From JAIPEI01 sp964443135 (lineage in GTDB: Bacteria; Desulfobacterota; DSM-4660; Desulfatiglandales; HGW-15), in NCBI GenBank assembly GCA_964443135.1, contig CAYUBQ010000016.1:1-64000 (forward strand): a stretch of 64,000 bases of DNA. Reading direction: 5' to 3'. A program made the position numbers and the translations under genes. The notes beneath the pieces were generated by a model. That model searched no databases. It was not told where the DNA came from and saw only the letters and a program-made list of their open reading frames with translations. Of this stretch, positions 43,230-51,254 are shown one piece after another (position 1 is the stretch's first letter; each line of letters opens with the position of its first letter).

Positions 43230-43307
43230 CCTGCCGCTGGAAACACTATAAGCCATTGAGATTCCCAGGGTAGATCCCAAGGCTTGGGGCTTTCTACGAC
43301 TCCATCA
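43230..43307 (+). repeat. Interspersed ~100-bp repeat, copy R4 (5' truncated)
   Basis: From CTGCCGCTGGAAACACTATA to CTACGACTCC; lacks the GCAAAAACCCGCTCAC beginning. It is 53 bp after tRNA-Arg. Confidence 0.8.
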
Positions 43308-43348
43308 GATTTCAGGACATGCAAAATGAGGGGTGCTAGTCGAAGTAT

Positions 43349-43450
43349 GACGCATTCGCAAAAACCCGCTCACGCGCCGCTGGCAGCGCTATAACCTTTT
43401 GAAATATCACGGGCAGATCTCAAAGCTTCTGGCTTTTTGCGACGCCATCA
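43349..43450 (+). repeat. Interspersed ~100-bp repeat, copy R5
   Basis: Full copy: GACGCATTCGCAAAAACC to CTTTTTGCGACGCC. Tandem with R4, same orientation. Confidence 0.88.
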
Positions 43451-43462
43451 AGTATGAGGCTC

Positions 43463-43705
43463 TCAGAGGTATGAATAGAACTCCCTCTTGGAAAAACCGC
43501 TTTGTCTGATCATATGAGACAATAGTTTTTTTCCGTACTTCTCTTTTCTGCTTTTCAGGTGATCAACGGTAATTACGCGGCGTTGGTTTTTAATAGTACC
43601 TTCCCATTGGGCATGGCTGGAACTTTGTCGTCTTCGGGAGAAACCGGCGTTCTTTAGAATCGTTTCTACCTGCTCTCGGTCGAGCGGAGGGTAGCGATTC
43701 CCCAT
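43463..43705 (-). CDS. hicA: HicA-family toxin, 80 aa
   Basis: Starts MGNRYPPLDREQVETILKNAGF, the HicA double-stranded RNA-binding-like fold, with the catalytic His in SHAQWEG near residue 30. The C-terminus is basic (LKSRKEKYGKKLLSHMIRQ). The start ATG overlaps the stop of the upstream antitoxin (TGATG). HicA toxins cleave mRNA. The gene is AT-rich relative to its neighbours. Confidence 0.88.
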   Translation of the reverse strand: MGNRYPPLDREQVETILKNAGFSRRRQSSSHAQWEGTIKNQRRVITVDHLKSRKEKYGKKLLSHMIRQSGFSKREFYSYL

Positions 43706-44043
43706 CAGCAACCATGAGCAAGATGGAAAGGGATCATTTCATTGAATGTAAAATTCCCTGGAAATCGACGAATGTAGTCTCTTAATTTAATATAGTAGTA
43801 AATAACCCAATCTTTTAGAGGGGCACGACGAGTAAGAAGAATCGGAATAGACTCTCTATCGTCGGTATCAAGCACAGAATCCAGATAACTTGTAACCGCC
43901 TGATTCATTTTTTTCTTCAATTCATCGATAGATTGCGCTTCGACGGCAATGTCAAGGTCCAGACAGACCCCTACTAAATTTCCTTTTTCGGTCCTTTGCC
44001 CATAACATCGCAGGACAAACCTGCCCGGCCTAATAGCAGCCAT
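43705..44043 (-). CDS. hicB: HicB-like antitoxin, 112 aa
   Basis: The partial RNase H-like HicB fold is seen as GNLVGVCLDLDIAVEAQSIDELKKKMNQAV. A C-terminal segment (APLKDWVIYYYIKLRDYIRRF, then IPFHLAHGC) replaces a recognisable helix-turn-helix or ribbon-helix-helix domain. It precedes hicA with an overlap; here the antitoxin comes first, the reverse of the commonest order. AGGAGGGAGG is upstream of the ATG. Confidence 0.83.
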   Translation of the reverse strand: MAAIRPGRFVLRCYGQRTEKGNLVGVCLDLDIAVEAQSIDELKKKMNQAVTSYLDSVLDTDDRESIPILLTRRAPLKDWVIYYYIKLRDYIRRFPGNFTFNEMIPFHLAHGC

Positions 44044-44069
44044 TGTCCTCCCTCCTTATCCTCTATCTA

Positions 44070-44099
44070 ATAATATCGACACTTACTTAGAGAAGTAAA
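44070..44099 (-). promoter_or_regulatory. Promoter and operator of hicBA
   Basis: Minus strand: TTTACT (44099-44094), 18 nt, TATTAT (44075-44070). The inverted repeat TTACTT/AAGTAA (44083-44098) overlaps the -35 region, a likely antitoxin binding site. Confidence 0.55.
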
Positions 44100-44186
44100 C
44101 CCCCAAAATATGGGCGGCTGTTGAGGCCGGTTTCTTGATATAGTGGTTTCTTTGACTCGCAGCCCCTCCAGGGACTCTTTTTTTGT

Positions 44187-44205
44187 GGTCCCCGGCGCGG
44201 GGACC
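44187..44205. terminator. Strong GC hairpin after ArsA-like gene
   Basis: GGTCCCC, 5 nt, GGGGACC: a perfect stem located just after the gene stop on the minus strand. No U-tract follows (A-run instead), so it is not a canonical intrinsic terminator. Confidence 0.35.
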
Positions 44206-44209
44206 GGTT

Positions 44210-45124
44210 TCAGCAGACGTTCACGTGGCTCTGGACTTCAATCTCGTTGTCCTGAAGATACCGCTGCAGCGCCTGAATGCCGATGAGGGGCGTGTCGGAG
44301 AGAGGGAAATGGAGGCTGGGAATGTCCGCGAATACCGGATCGATGTCCGCGCACGTCTCGTTCGCGGGTCTCTTGTTGTAAATGGTTCGATACAAACGGA
44401 TGTCGATTTCTTTCAGTGAGTGGAAAATCCGCAGCGATTCGGCATGCGAGAGCTTGTCCGGGTTCAAGACGAGGTAGACCTGGGATTTTTCGCGGTTTGT
44501 GAAGATTTCCCTCAAGGCCTCGTACTGCTTGCGCTGTTCTTGGATCTTGTTGAGGACCTTGTCCCGTTCGAACTCCTTCTTCAGGAGCGTGATCTTGGTG
44601 ATCAGCTCACGCTTTTCGATGATCTCCTGACGGAGCGTCAGAAGGTGATTCACCCAGACCAGGGAGAGGGAAGGAAGCGCGAAGAACTTCAGGGAGAGCG
44701 CGGTGGGAGGCATGTCGAAGATCAGGTAGTCCCAATCCGAGTACTTGTTCTGAAGGTGCTCGTACGCCAGGATGAGCGCATACTCCTCGAGTCCGGGTGA
44801 GTGCTTGATGACACTGAAGTACTTTTCCAGGTTGAACGCCGTCAAGTAGGAGTAGGTCCGGTCGATCTGCCCGCGCACGTCCTTCAGGTACTTCCGAATC
44901 CAGGAATCCTCGTCGATCTCGCTGACCCGCAGGCGGGGGGCGACCTCCACGGGTTCGTCCGAAAGGGTCCGCTCGAAGATGTCGGACTGGTTGTGCGCAG
45001 GGTCGAGGGAGACCAGCAGCACGCGGTGCCCCTCCTGCGCCAGGAAGGTCGAAAAGAGCGCGGCCGAGGTCGATTTCCCCACACCGCCCTTTCCCATGAA
45101 AAACAGGTGGGTTGCTCGATTCAT
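44210..45124 (-). CDS. ArsA/GET3-like ATPase, 304 aa
   Basis: Deviant Walker A GKGGVGKST at residues 11-19 is the signature-lysine P-loop of ArsA/Get3/MinD-class ATPases. The usual DTAPTGHTLRLL switch motif is replaced by LIFDMPPTALSLKFF (about residue 140), and the later NPDKLSHAES motif is kept. The ATG at 45124 is chosen; a longer reading would translate repeat R6. Neighbouring genes encode a small acidic protein and a membrane protein, so it may serve membrane-protein targeting or anion transport, unproven. Confidence 0.87.
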   Translation of the reverse strand: MNRATHLFFMGKGGVGKSTSAALFSTFLAQEGHRVLLVSLDPAHNQSDIFERTLSDEPVEVAPRLRVSEIDEDSWIRKYLKDVRGQIDRTYSYLTAFNLEKYFSVIKHSPGLEEYALILAYEHLQNKYSDWDYLIFDMPPTALSLKFFALPSLSLVWVNHLLTLRQEIIEKRELITKITLLKKEFERDKVLNKIQEQRKQYEALREIFTNREKSQVYLVLNPDKLSHAESLRIFHSLKEIDIRLYRTIYNKRPANETCADIDPVFADIPSLHFPLSDTPLIGIQALQRYLQDNEIEVQSHVNVC

Positions 45125-45191
45125 GGCTACCCCTGATGCCCATCCGTAAACCGACCATGGGCATTGCTGTGTTTCCAATTCAGAAAGGGAA

Positions 45192-45291
45192 ATGGAGTCG
45201 TAGAAAGCCTCAACCCTTGAGATCTGCCCTTGGGATACCAACAGGCCACAGCGTTTCCAGCGGCGGGTGAGCGGGTTTTTGCGAATCCGTC
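45192..45291 (-). repeat. Interspersed ~100-bp repeat, copy R6
   Basis: ATGGAGTCGTAGAAAGCC to TTTGCGAATCCGTCAA. It is directly followed by a second repeat type (see next entry), together forming a composite. Confidence 0.9.
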
Positions 45292-45296
45292 AAAGG

Positions 45297-45408
45297 AGGA
45301 TTTTTTGTCAAGATCAAGGAGATCAAGAGGTGACGCGGAGGCGTACTGGAGTACGCCGCACAAGGAGCCTCGCTGATCGACGATGAGATTGGCAAAAAAG
45401 ACCCTTTC
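45297..45408 (+). repeat. Second intergenic repeat type adjoining R6
   Basis: The sequence from GATTTTTTGTCAAGATCAAG to GGCAAAAAAGACC includes a perfect hairpin at 45341-45358 (GGCGTACT/AGTACGCC). It resembles the dispersed intergenic repeats of deltaproteobacteria in general layout; only one copy is visible in this window. Confidence 0.5.
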
Positions 45409-45418
45409 TGGATGGAAA

Positions 45419-45709
45419 CTACCCGATGTCCAGGACCGAGAAAAGCTGGGAAAGGGGTTGGCTTGCCGTGTCCACCTTCTCCATCATCAGGATGAGCTCC
45501 TTTTCCATGAAGGGCATCAGGTCCAGCGAGATCTGCATGGGGGGCGAAGGCATCCCCACGTAGGAGCCCAGAACCAGCACCCCGAAGATGTTGTCGAGCT
45601 CCTCCACCTCGGTCTCGATGGTTTCCACGGCGTTGCTTCGGGCGACCTCGTCGGAGATCCTCAGAAAGTCGACGACCTTGTCCTTCAGGGCTTTCAGGAT
45701 CCGAATCAT
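45419..45709 (-). CDS. Small protein of unknown function next to ArsA-like gene, 96 aa
   Basis: Starts MIRILKALKDKVVDFLRISDEVARS, followed by ETIETEVEELDNIFGVLVLGSYVGMPSPP and a hydrophobic C-terminal helix (LMPFMEKELILMMEKVD). ATG 45709 is chosen; its upstream five codons belong to repeat R7. Not named in any family I can recall, but co-directional with the ArsA-like gene and the membrane protein, so probably an accessory component. Confidence 0.75.
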   Translation of the reverse strand: MIRILKALKDKVVDFLRISDEVARSNAVETIETEVEELDNIFGVLVLGSYVGMPSPPMQISLDLMPFMEKELILMMEKVDTASQPLSQLFSVLDIG

Positions 45710-45710
45710 G

Positions 45711-45810
45711 ATGGAGTTGTACAAAGCCCGAACCTCGAGATCTGCCCCTGGGTTTTCAAGGGGTTATATCGTGCCCAGCGGCGGGTGAGCGTGTTCCTGC
45801 GAATCCGTCA
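45711..45810 (-). repeat. Interspersed ~100-bp repeat, copy R7
   Basis: ATGGAGTTGTACAAAGCCCG to CTGCGAATCCGTCA. It lies directly upstream of the start codon of the 96-aa gene. Confidence 0.88.
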
Positions 45811-45845
45811 ATCATATCGTCTCCAGGGAATCCGGAGGCCGCACC

Positions 45846-46286
45846 TCATCCGACCCGGAACATGCGCCGCTCGAATCGAATCCGCTTTCTGGACGGGTAG
45901 AAGTAGTAGACCGCGTAAAGCGCCGTCAAGGTCGTGCCCGCGAAATAGAAGCGCGGAAACTCGAACAGATAGGCGGGAAGGATCAGGTAGGGCGTCACCA
46001 GGGAGATGCGGATGAGGGTCCGTTCGAATGTCAGCCAGTCCGATTCCGCCACCCTGTTCCGCTCCCGCACCCTGTGGGCAAAGAGAGCTCTGAAAAAGAC
46101 GGGCAGACCCACAGCGAAAAATACAGCCAGAACAAAAACAACAGGGGCAAGAAATCCCAAGGGTCCTGAAGGGTACGTCGGGGTCTGTGGGAGCAGGTGG
46201 AATGATTTGATCCCCGCCAGCACGGCAAGGGCCAGCACAGCGGGGATCATGAGAGAGAAGTAGCTTCTCTTGAGTTCCTTTGTCAT
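45846..46286 (-). CDS. Four-helix membrane protein, 146 aa
   Basis: Helices at about residues 10-30, 43-66, 88-108 and 110-130, with a charged loop (RALFAHRVRERNRVAESDW) between helices 2 and 3 and a basic C-terminus. No family signature was recognised. The first ATG (46286) is used. It sits between cstA and the ArsA-like group, all on the minus strand. Confidence 0.78.
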   Translation of the reverse strand: MTKELKRSYFSLMIPAVLALAVLAGIKSFHLLPQTPTYPSGPLGFLAPVVFVLAVFFAVGLPVFFRALFAHRVRERNRVAESDWLTFERTLIRISLVTPYLILPAYLFEFPRFYFAGTTLTALYAVYYFYPSRKRIRFERRMFRVG

Positions 46287-46348
46287 GTCTCAGTCCGTCC
46301 CGCGCAGGAGCACCCACGAACGAACCTGCGCAGGCGGGATGCCGTGGC

Positions 46349-46374
46349 GGGAGCACCGCTCGAGCGGTGCTCCC
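46349..46374 (-). terminator. 13-bp perfect palindrome downstream of cstA
   Basis: GGGAGCACCGCTC pairs with its exact complement in the second half, 12 nt after the cstA stop codon. No U-tract follows, but a role in ending or processing the transcript is likely. Confidence 0.5.
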
Positions 46375-46385
46375 GTCTCTCATCC

Positions 46386-48131
46386 TTACGAAACCGTTGC
46401 CGGCTCGGGTTGCTCGGGAGGCTGACCGAACACCCGGAAGAAGCGGATGACCCCTTCGATCACGATCCAGACGGCGATCACGAGAATGCAGATGTTGATC
46501 ACCTGCAGCAGCACGTTCTGCTGCGTCCCGAACTGGATCTGGTTCACCACCACGCCCCAGATGGTCATGACCGCCATGAAGATGGCGGGGACCCCCGCGA
46601 CGATCCACTTCAGCCCGCCCTGCTTTTCCAGGTAGAGCGTGATGATGACCAGGGCGAGGGCCGCCAGGGTTTGATTGACCGCACCGAACAGGGGCCAGAG
46701 CTTCAATGCGCCGGCGCCCCCGGGGCCCGCGATGAAGGCCAGGACCAGGGCGCTTCCCACGGCGACGGTGGTGGCCGCATACCGGTTGATCAGGAAGTTG
46801 AGCTTCAAATCCCCGGCGAGCTCGGCGATCACGTACCTCTGAATCCGGGTGGCCGAGTCCAGGGTGGTCCCTGCGAAAGACGCGACGAACACGCCCATGA
46901 TGGCCAGCGCAAAGACCTTGGGAAGCCCCAGGGCCCCGATCATGTTGGCCGCCCCGTCCACGAACGCCGTGACCTTGGAGCCCAGCCCCGCAGCGGCCGC
47001 CCAGGAGGAGTAGTGGGTGGTCCACGCGGCCACGCCGGTCAGGGTCTCTCCACCTTTGGGGGTGTAGCCCATGCCGATGCCCGCGGCCACCGCGATGATC
47101 ACCAGGGTGGCCAGGGCGCCTTCCATGAGCATGGAGCCGTACCCCACGAACAGGGAGTCCGTCTCGTCCCGCACCTGCTTGGCCGAGGTCCCGGACGAAA
47201 CCAGGGAGTGAAACCCGGAGATCGCGCCGCAGGCGATGGTGATGAACAGGAACGGCCACATGGACGGGGCTTCGGCCGGTGACATCTGGACGGCGGGCGC
47301 CACGATCTCCAGGTTGCCCCCGAAGGATGCGAACAGGACGCCCAGGACCAGCAACCCCATGGCCACGACCAGCTGGTGGGAGTTGATGAAGTCCCGGGGC
47401 TGGAGCAGGGTGGTTACCGGCAGCGTGGATGCAATGAACGCATAGGCGAGCAGAATGATGGTCCAGACGCCCGTGGCCGGGATCCCGGCGATGGCGGGCA
47501 TCTCGAACTGCGCCCAGGGCCCGATGAAGACAAAAAAGTACATGACCGCCAGGGCGAGAATGGACCAGGCCAGAGGGCTTTTTCCCTTCTTGTAGATCAG
47601 ATACCCCAGATAGATGGCAATGGGCACCTCCGCCCAGACCGCCAGCACGGCCTGGGGATAAATACCGAACACAATGGCGATCACCAAGCCGAAAATGGCG
47701 ATCACGATCCAGAGCTCCAGGAACACGATCAGGAAGAAGAAGATTTTGGTGCGGTTGTTGATGTACTTGGCGGTGTACTCGGAAATGGATTTGCCTTGAT
47801 TTCTCATGGAAATGATGAGTGCGCCGAAGTCATGAACGGCACCCATGATGATACTGCCGATGAACACCCAAAGCAGGGCTGGAACCCATCCCCAGATAAT
47901 CGCGATTGCCGGTCCGACAATCGGGCCTGTACCGGCGATGGATGTAAAGTGATGTCCGAATATGACCTCTTTTCTGGTGGGGACATAATCGATCCCATCC
48001 TCGTACTCGCAGGAAGGGGTTTTGCATGCCCCGGAAAGCTGAAAGATCTTGCTGCCGATAAACCGTCCGTACAACTTGTACATGACAATGTACCCGACGA
48101 ACGCCACGACCATGATCGCTAAAGCACCCAT
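46386..48131 (-). CDS. cstA: Carbon starvation protein A (CstA family) transporter, 581 aa
   Basis: About 16 hydrophobic helices with family motifs: FGHHFTSIAGTGPIVGPAIAI near residue 58, VHDFGALIISMRNQGKSISEY near 100, GAISGFHSLVSSGTSAKQ near 300 and FAGTTLDSATRIQRY near 415. CstA proteins import pyruvate or peptides on carbon limitation. Length is shorter than E. coli CstA (701) and similar to the YjiY-type or deltaproteobacterial members. ATG 48131 with GAGGAGGG upstream. A possible promoter is at 48217-48243. Confidence 0.95.
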   Translation of the reverse strand: MGALAIMVVAFVGYIVMYKLYGRFIGSKIFQLSGACKTPSCEYEDGIDYVPTRKEVIFGHHFTSIAGTGPIVGPAIAIIWGWVPALLWVFIGSIIMGAVHDFGALIISMRNQGKSISEYTAKYINNRTKIFFFLIVFLELWIVIAIFGLVIAIVFGIYPQAVLAVWAEVPIAIYLGYLIYKKGKSPLAWSILALAVMYFFVFIGPWAQFEMPAIAGIPATGVWTIILLAYAFIASTLPVTTLLQPRDFINSHQLVVAMGLLVLGVLFASFGGNLEIVAPAVQMSPAEAPSMWPFLFITIACGAISGFHSLVSSGTSAKQVRDETDSLFVGYGSMLMEGALATLVIIAVAAGIGMGYTPKGGETLTGVAAWTTHYSSWAAAAGLGSKVTAFVDGAANMIGALGLPKVFALAIMGVFVASFAGTTLDSATRIQRYVIAELAGDLKLNFLINRYAATTVAVGSALVLAFIAGPGGAGALKLWPLFGAVNQTLAALALVIITLYLEKQGGLKWIVAGVPAIFMAVMTIWGVVVNQIQFGTQQNVLLQVINICILVIAVWIVIEGVIRFFRVFGQPPEQPEPATVS

Positions 48132-48216
48132 GTTCCCTCCTCCCTTTGCAAAAGGTTGACCCTTGAAATCCGGGAACGAGCAACAATGGTGATAGCCAAA
48201 CGCTTGCGCTTTCCCC

Positions 48217-48243
48217 CCTATAGGAGAACGTGCAAAAAGTCAA
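48217..48243 (-). promoter_or_regulatory. Weak promoter candidate for cstA
   Basis: Minus strand TTGACT (48243-48238), only 15 nt, TATAGG (48222-48217). Spacing is suboptimal. Confidence 0.3.
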
Positions 48244-48326
48244 TGAAAAAGCCCGTCCGGGCGAAGCTTCGGCAGCCCGGCTCACCGCGAGCCCAAGAGC
48301 GGAGCAGGCTCGGCCTGCCTGCCGCT

Positions 48327-48354
48327 CGTGAGCCGTGATCAGAACCGGCTCACG
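48327..48354 (-). terminator. Hairpin after gap-truncated gene
   Basis: CGTGAGCC/GGCTCACG arms with a 12-nt loop, located 33 nt downstream of the stop of the partial gene on the minus strand. Confidence 0.4.
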
Positions 48355-48386
48355 GTCCCGCTCAACGAGCTCTAATCCGGTTGCGC

Positions 48387-48512
48387 TTACAGGTGGCTCA
48401 ACAGGTACCGGTAGGGTTTCTCCGGGTTGGTGAGGACGTTACCCGGCTTTTGGGTCCCGGTGAGAGAGTAGATGCGAAACAGGGCGAGACCCTCCAGGCA
48501 GGAGATCTCGGC
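48387..48512 (-). CDS. C-terminal fragment of a protein cut by scaffold gap, at least 41 aa
   Basis: Translating the minus strand from the gap gives an open frame: AEISCLEGLALFRIYSLTG, TQKPGNVLTNPEKPYRYLLS and HL before TAA. It is not similar to anything I can name with confidence. The rest of the gene is hidden by the Ns. Codon use is GC-rich like its neighbours, so it is likely a real 3' end. Confidence 0.5.
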   Translation of the reverse strand, partial: AEISCLEGLALFRIYSLTGTQKPGNVLTNPEKPYRYLLSHL

Positions 48513-48612
48513 NNNNNNNNNNNNNNNNNNNNNNNNNNNNNNNNNNNNNNNNNNNNNNNNNNNNNNNNNNNNNNNNNNNNNNNNNNNNNNNNNNNNNNNN
48601 NNNNNNNNNNNN
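48513..48612. other. Scaffold gap (100 Ns)
   Basis: Exactly 100 Ns, the conventional value for a gap of unknown length. Sequence and true distance are not known. Confidence 0.99.
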
Positions 48613-48614
48613 GG

Positions 48615-49268
48615 TTACTCCTTCGATTTCATCTGCTTGAACTGCTCCACGAGGGACATCACGGGCTGGCCGTTGGGCGCCATGGCCGTGGGGTTGACCT
48701 CGAGCAGCCCTTCCCAGGCCCGGATGGCCCCCTGGAGATCCTCGAGATCGTGGAGGAGCACGACCCCCTTGTTGAACCGCGACACCTCGTGCTCGGGGTC
48801 CACCTCGACGGCGCGGTCGAACGCCCGGATCGCCTCCTCCGGCTCGCCCGACCGCCGGTACATGACGCCCAGGTCCGTCCAGACGCCGGCCTGGTTCGGA
48901 TCGATGTCGAGCGAGCGCCGGTAGGCCTCGATCGCTTCCCGGTACCGGTTCTCGTCGAAGTAGGCGTTTCCGAGGCGGGCCCAGGTCTCGGCGTTCCCCG
49001 GCTCCGCCGTTGTTGCCGCCTCGAGCTCGTGGAGCGCCCGATGGCGCGCTTCGGCGCCCTCCGGGTCCACGGCCGGCGCCGGCGTGGACACGACCCCTTC
49101 CCGCTCCGCTGTGGACCCGGTGCGGTAGGCCTGAAACGCCATTCCGCAGACGAACCCCACGACCAGGGAGGCCAAGGCTGCAATGACCACGCTCTCCCTG
49201 CCCGCCCTAGCGCAGGATGCTTTCGTTCGGCCCTGCTCCCCTGCAGCGGCCATCTTCCGTTTGGACAT
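48615..49268 (-). CDS. TPR-repeat membrane-anchored protein, 217 aa
   Basis: An N-terminal basic stretch and one membrane helix (VVIAALASLVVGFVCGMAF, about 28-46) are followed by at least three tetratricopeptide repeats: GNAETWARLGNAYFDENRYR, NQAGVWTDLGVMYRRSGEPE and EHEVSRFNKGVVLLHDLEDL. The stop codon is only two bases from the scaffold gap. ATG 49268 has GGAGGAAGG upstream; the 40-codon longer reading is rejected. Likely an extracytoplasmic scaffold. Confidence 0.87.
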   Translation of the reverse strand: MSKRKMAAAGEQGRTKASCARAGRESVVIAALASLVVGFVCGMAFQAYRTGSTAEREGVVSTPAPAVDPEGAEARHRALHELEAATTAEPGNAETWARLGNAYFDENRYREAIEAYRRSLDIDPNQAGVWTDLGVMYRRSGEPEEAIRAFDRAVEVDPEHEVSRFNKGVVLLHDLEDLQGAIRAWEGLLEVNPTAMAPNGQPVMSLVEQFKQMKSKE

Positions 49269-49320
49269 GATTCCCTTCCTCCGGTGGCGGATCGACGCGA
49301 CTTTCCCCTGAAGCGCGGCG

Positions 49321-49587
49321 TCAGAAATTGAACGGACGGCTCTGCCCCTCCCCCTCGAAGAAACCGCGGTTGGCCTCGTCCATGTCACTCATGAACTCCC
49401 GCAGCTCCTTCTCGTCGCTGAAGCTCACGGTCCCCACGTGGGCCGTCATGTGCTCGGTGGCGGGCGCCCTTCCCCGGAGGGACGCCCGAAAGGCCTCCGG
49501 ATCGTTCCCGTACCTCTCCCGAAGCTCGTCCGCGCTGACGGCCTGTCTCGGGTTTCCGTAGCTGTCGTAGTATACGTAGTAGATCAC
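49321..49587 (-). CDS. Small hypothetical protein, 88 aa
   Basis: Starts GTG (read as Met) IYYVYYDSYGNPRQAVSADELR, with GGGAGAAAGG upstream. The C-terminal half (TVSFSDEKELREFMSDMDEANRG) is charged. No membrane segment. Family not recognised. It is 52 bp upstream of the TPR-protein start and co-directional. Confidence 0.72.
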   Translation of the reverse strand: MIYYVYYDSYGNPRQAVSADELRERYGNDPEAFRASLRGRAPATEHMTAHVGTVSFSDEKELREFMSDMDEANRGFFEGEGQSRPFNF

Positions 49588-49626
49588 GCCTTTCTCCCTG
49601 TCCGGATGTCATCCCTCGCCGGATTT

Positions 49627-51042
49627 TCAGACCTCCTGCGCCTTCCACCGCCCCCGGAGGAACCAGGCGCCGACGGCCAGCCCTTTCAGGATGGTGGAGC
49701 CGGAGATGGCCCACCAGACGCCGCTCACACCCAGGCCGGCCGGGCCGGCGAGGGCATAGGCCATGGGGATCCTCGCCACGTTCAGGGGAACGAAGATCGC
49801 CATGGGCGGGACGGTATTCCCTGCGCCTGCAAACGCCCCGCCCAGAACGATCTCGAGCCCCATGAAGGCCTGGCTCACGGCCAGGATCTCCAGGTAGAGC
49901 GCCGCCGCCCGCACCACGGCCGGATCGGACGTGAAGACCGAGGCGATCGGGCCCGACAGGAGGAAGAAACAGAGGCCGAAGACCGCCAGCGCCCCTGCCA
50001 CCATGCCTGCGGCGAGCCAGCCGGCCCGTGCCGCGCGCCCCGGCTTTCCCGCACCCAGATTCTGTCCGATGCAGGTGGCTGCGGCAACCGAAAACCCCAG
50101 GGCCAGGAAAAAGCTCACCCCCTCGACGGTGTGACCGATGCGAAGGGCGGCGACGTACTCCGGCCCGTACGAGGCCGGGAGCCGGGTGATGACCATGTAG
50201 ACGGCGGGAAACAGCGTCTGGCTGACCGCCATGGGCAACCCGATCTGCATCATGCGCAGGAGGAGGGACCAGTCCCACCGCTTCCAGGCGTCGGCGCGAA
50301 GACCGATGGCGCCTTCGATCACGGCCGGGCGAAGCTTCCCGAGCCGGCGGGCAGACGATGCATCGGGCCTCCCGATGCGTTTCCTGCCCGCCAGAAGACG
50401 GAGACCCAGGACCACGAACACGAGCCGGGCGACGACGGTGGCGAGCGCCGCACCCGGCAGCCCCATGGCGGGAAGGCCGCCCAGGCCGAGCATGAAGACC
50501 GGATCCAGTCCCGTGTTGATGAGCAGCGTCGTGGCCATCAGCCACATGGGCGTCACCGTGTCCCCGGCGGCCTGGAAGGTGCGGAGGATCTGAAACGAGA
50601 GAAAGATCAGCGGGCAGCCTGCGAGGATCACCCGCAGGTATCCCGCGCCTCTCCGGGTCACCTCCTCGCTCGTGCCCATGACCTGGAACAGGGTCGGGGT
50701 CAGCACCCACAAGGCGGTCCCCACCACCAGGGAAAGGGCCAGGGCGTATGCGAGCCCGCGTGTCGCGGTGACCTCGGCCGCCGCCTGGTCCCCTTCCCCG
50801 ATCCGTCTCGCCACCATCGCCGAGGTGCCCATGGCGCTCAGGTTGGTGAGACCGAAGATGGCCCAGAGCACGAAGCCCCCGGAGGCGATCCCGGCCAGGG
50901 CCAGGTTGCCGAGCAGCCGCCCCACCCAGACGGTGTCGATGATGTTGTACGCCCCCTGCAGGTACATCATCAGGACCACCGGTCCGGCCAGGCGGAGAAT
51001 GACCGGAACCAACGGGCCCCTGCCGACGATCCGGTTCCTCAT
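49627..51042 (-). CDS. MATE-family multidrug/toxin efflux protein, 471 aa
   Basis: Twelve helices with two-fold symmetry. The N-terminal segment LVPVILRLAGPVVLMMYLQGAYNIIDTVWVG contains the family-type G-P-V/M-x-x-x-L-x-x-x-Y pattern, and the second half begins at about residue 230 (RMMQIGLPMAVSQTLFPAVY). The ATG at 51042 is chosen; a TTG at about 51078 with GGGGGA upstream would add a dozen residues. Exports cationic drugs or metabolites by Na+ or H+ antiport; substrate unknown. Divergent from the 98-aa gene. Confidence 0.9.
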   Translation of the reverse strand: MRNRIVGRGPLVPVILRLAGPVVLMMYLQGAYNIIDTVWVGRLLGNLALAGIASGGFVLWAIFGLTNLSAMGTSAMVARRIGEGDQAAAEVTATRGLAYALALSLVVGTALWVLTPTLFQVMGTSEEVTRRGAGYLRVILAGCPLIFLSFQILRTFQAAGDTVTPMWLMATTLLINTGLDPVFMLGLGGLPAMGLPGAALATVVARLVFVVLGLRLLAGRKRIGRPDASSARRLGKLRPAVIEGAIGLRADAWKRWDWSLLLRMMQIGLPMAVSQTLFPAVYMVITRLPASYGPEYVAALRIGHTVEGVSFFLALGFSVAAATCIGQNLGAGKPGRAARAGWLAAGMVAGALAVFGLCFFLLSGPIASVFTSDPAVVRAAALYLEILAVSQAFMGLEIVLGGAFAGAGNTVPPMAIFVPLNVARIPMAYALAGPAGLGVSGVWWAISGSTILKGLAVGAWFLRGRWKAQEV

Positions 51043-51254
51043 CGGACCCGAAGCGCTCACGGCGGGCGGCTTGTCCACGCGCTTGTTCAGCAAGCATTCC
51101 CCCGGGACTCCAGGCCCCCCGCAGCAGCGCCGTCTGCGCCGGAGCCCCTTGAAAACCCTCTTGTGTTCCTGAAATCCCCTGTAGTAAACTCCACTGCCTG
51201 CTGAGGTCGCACGGCCTCCGGCAGGGAAGAGGAGACAGGAAACGGGAGGCAGCC

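Noticed and set aside
44187..44205. Intrinsic terminator for the ArsA-like gene
   Set aside because: The hairpin is strong, but on the minus strand it is followed by A residues, not U, so only a hairpin is claimed.
43178..45810. CRISPR-like array from the repeats R4-R7
   Set aside because: Copies are about 100 bp, irregularly spaced and in both orientations with genes between; no short regular spacers and no cas genes.
48513..48612. Unusual base run
   Set aside because: One hundred Ns are a scaffold gap, not biology.
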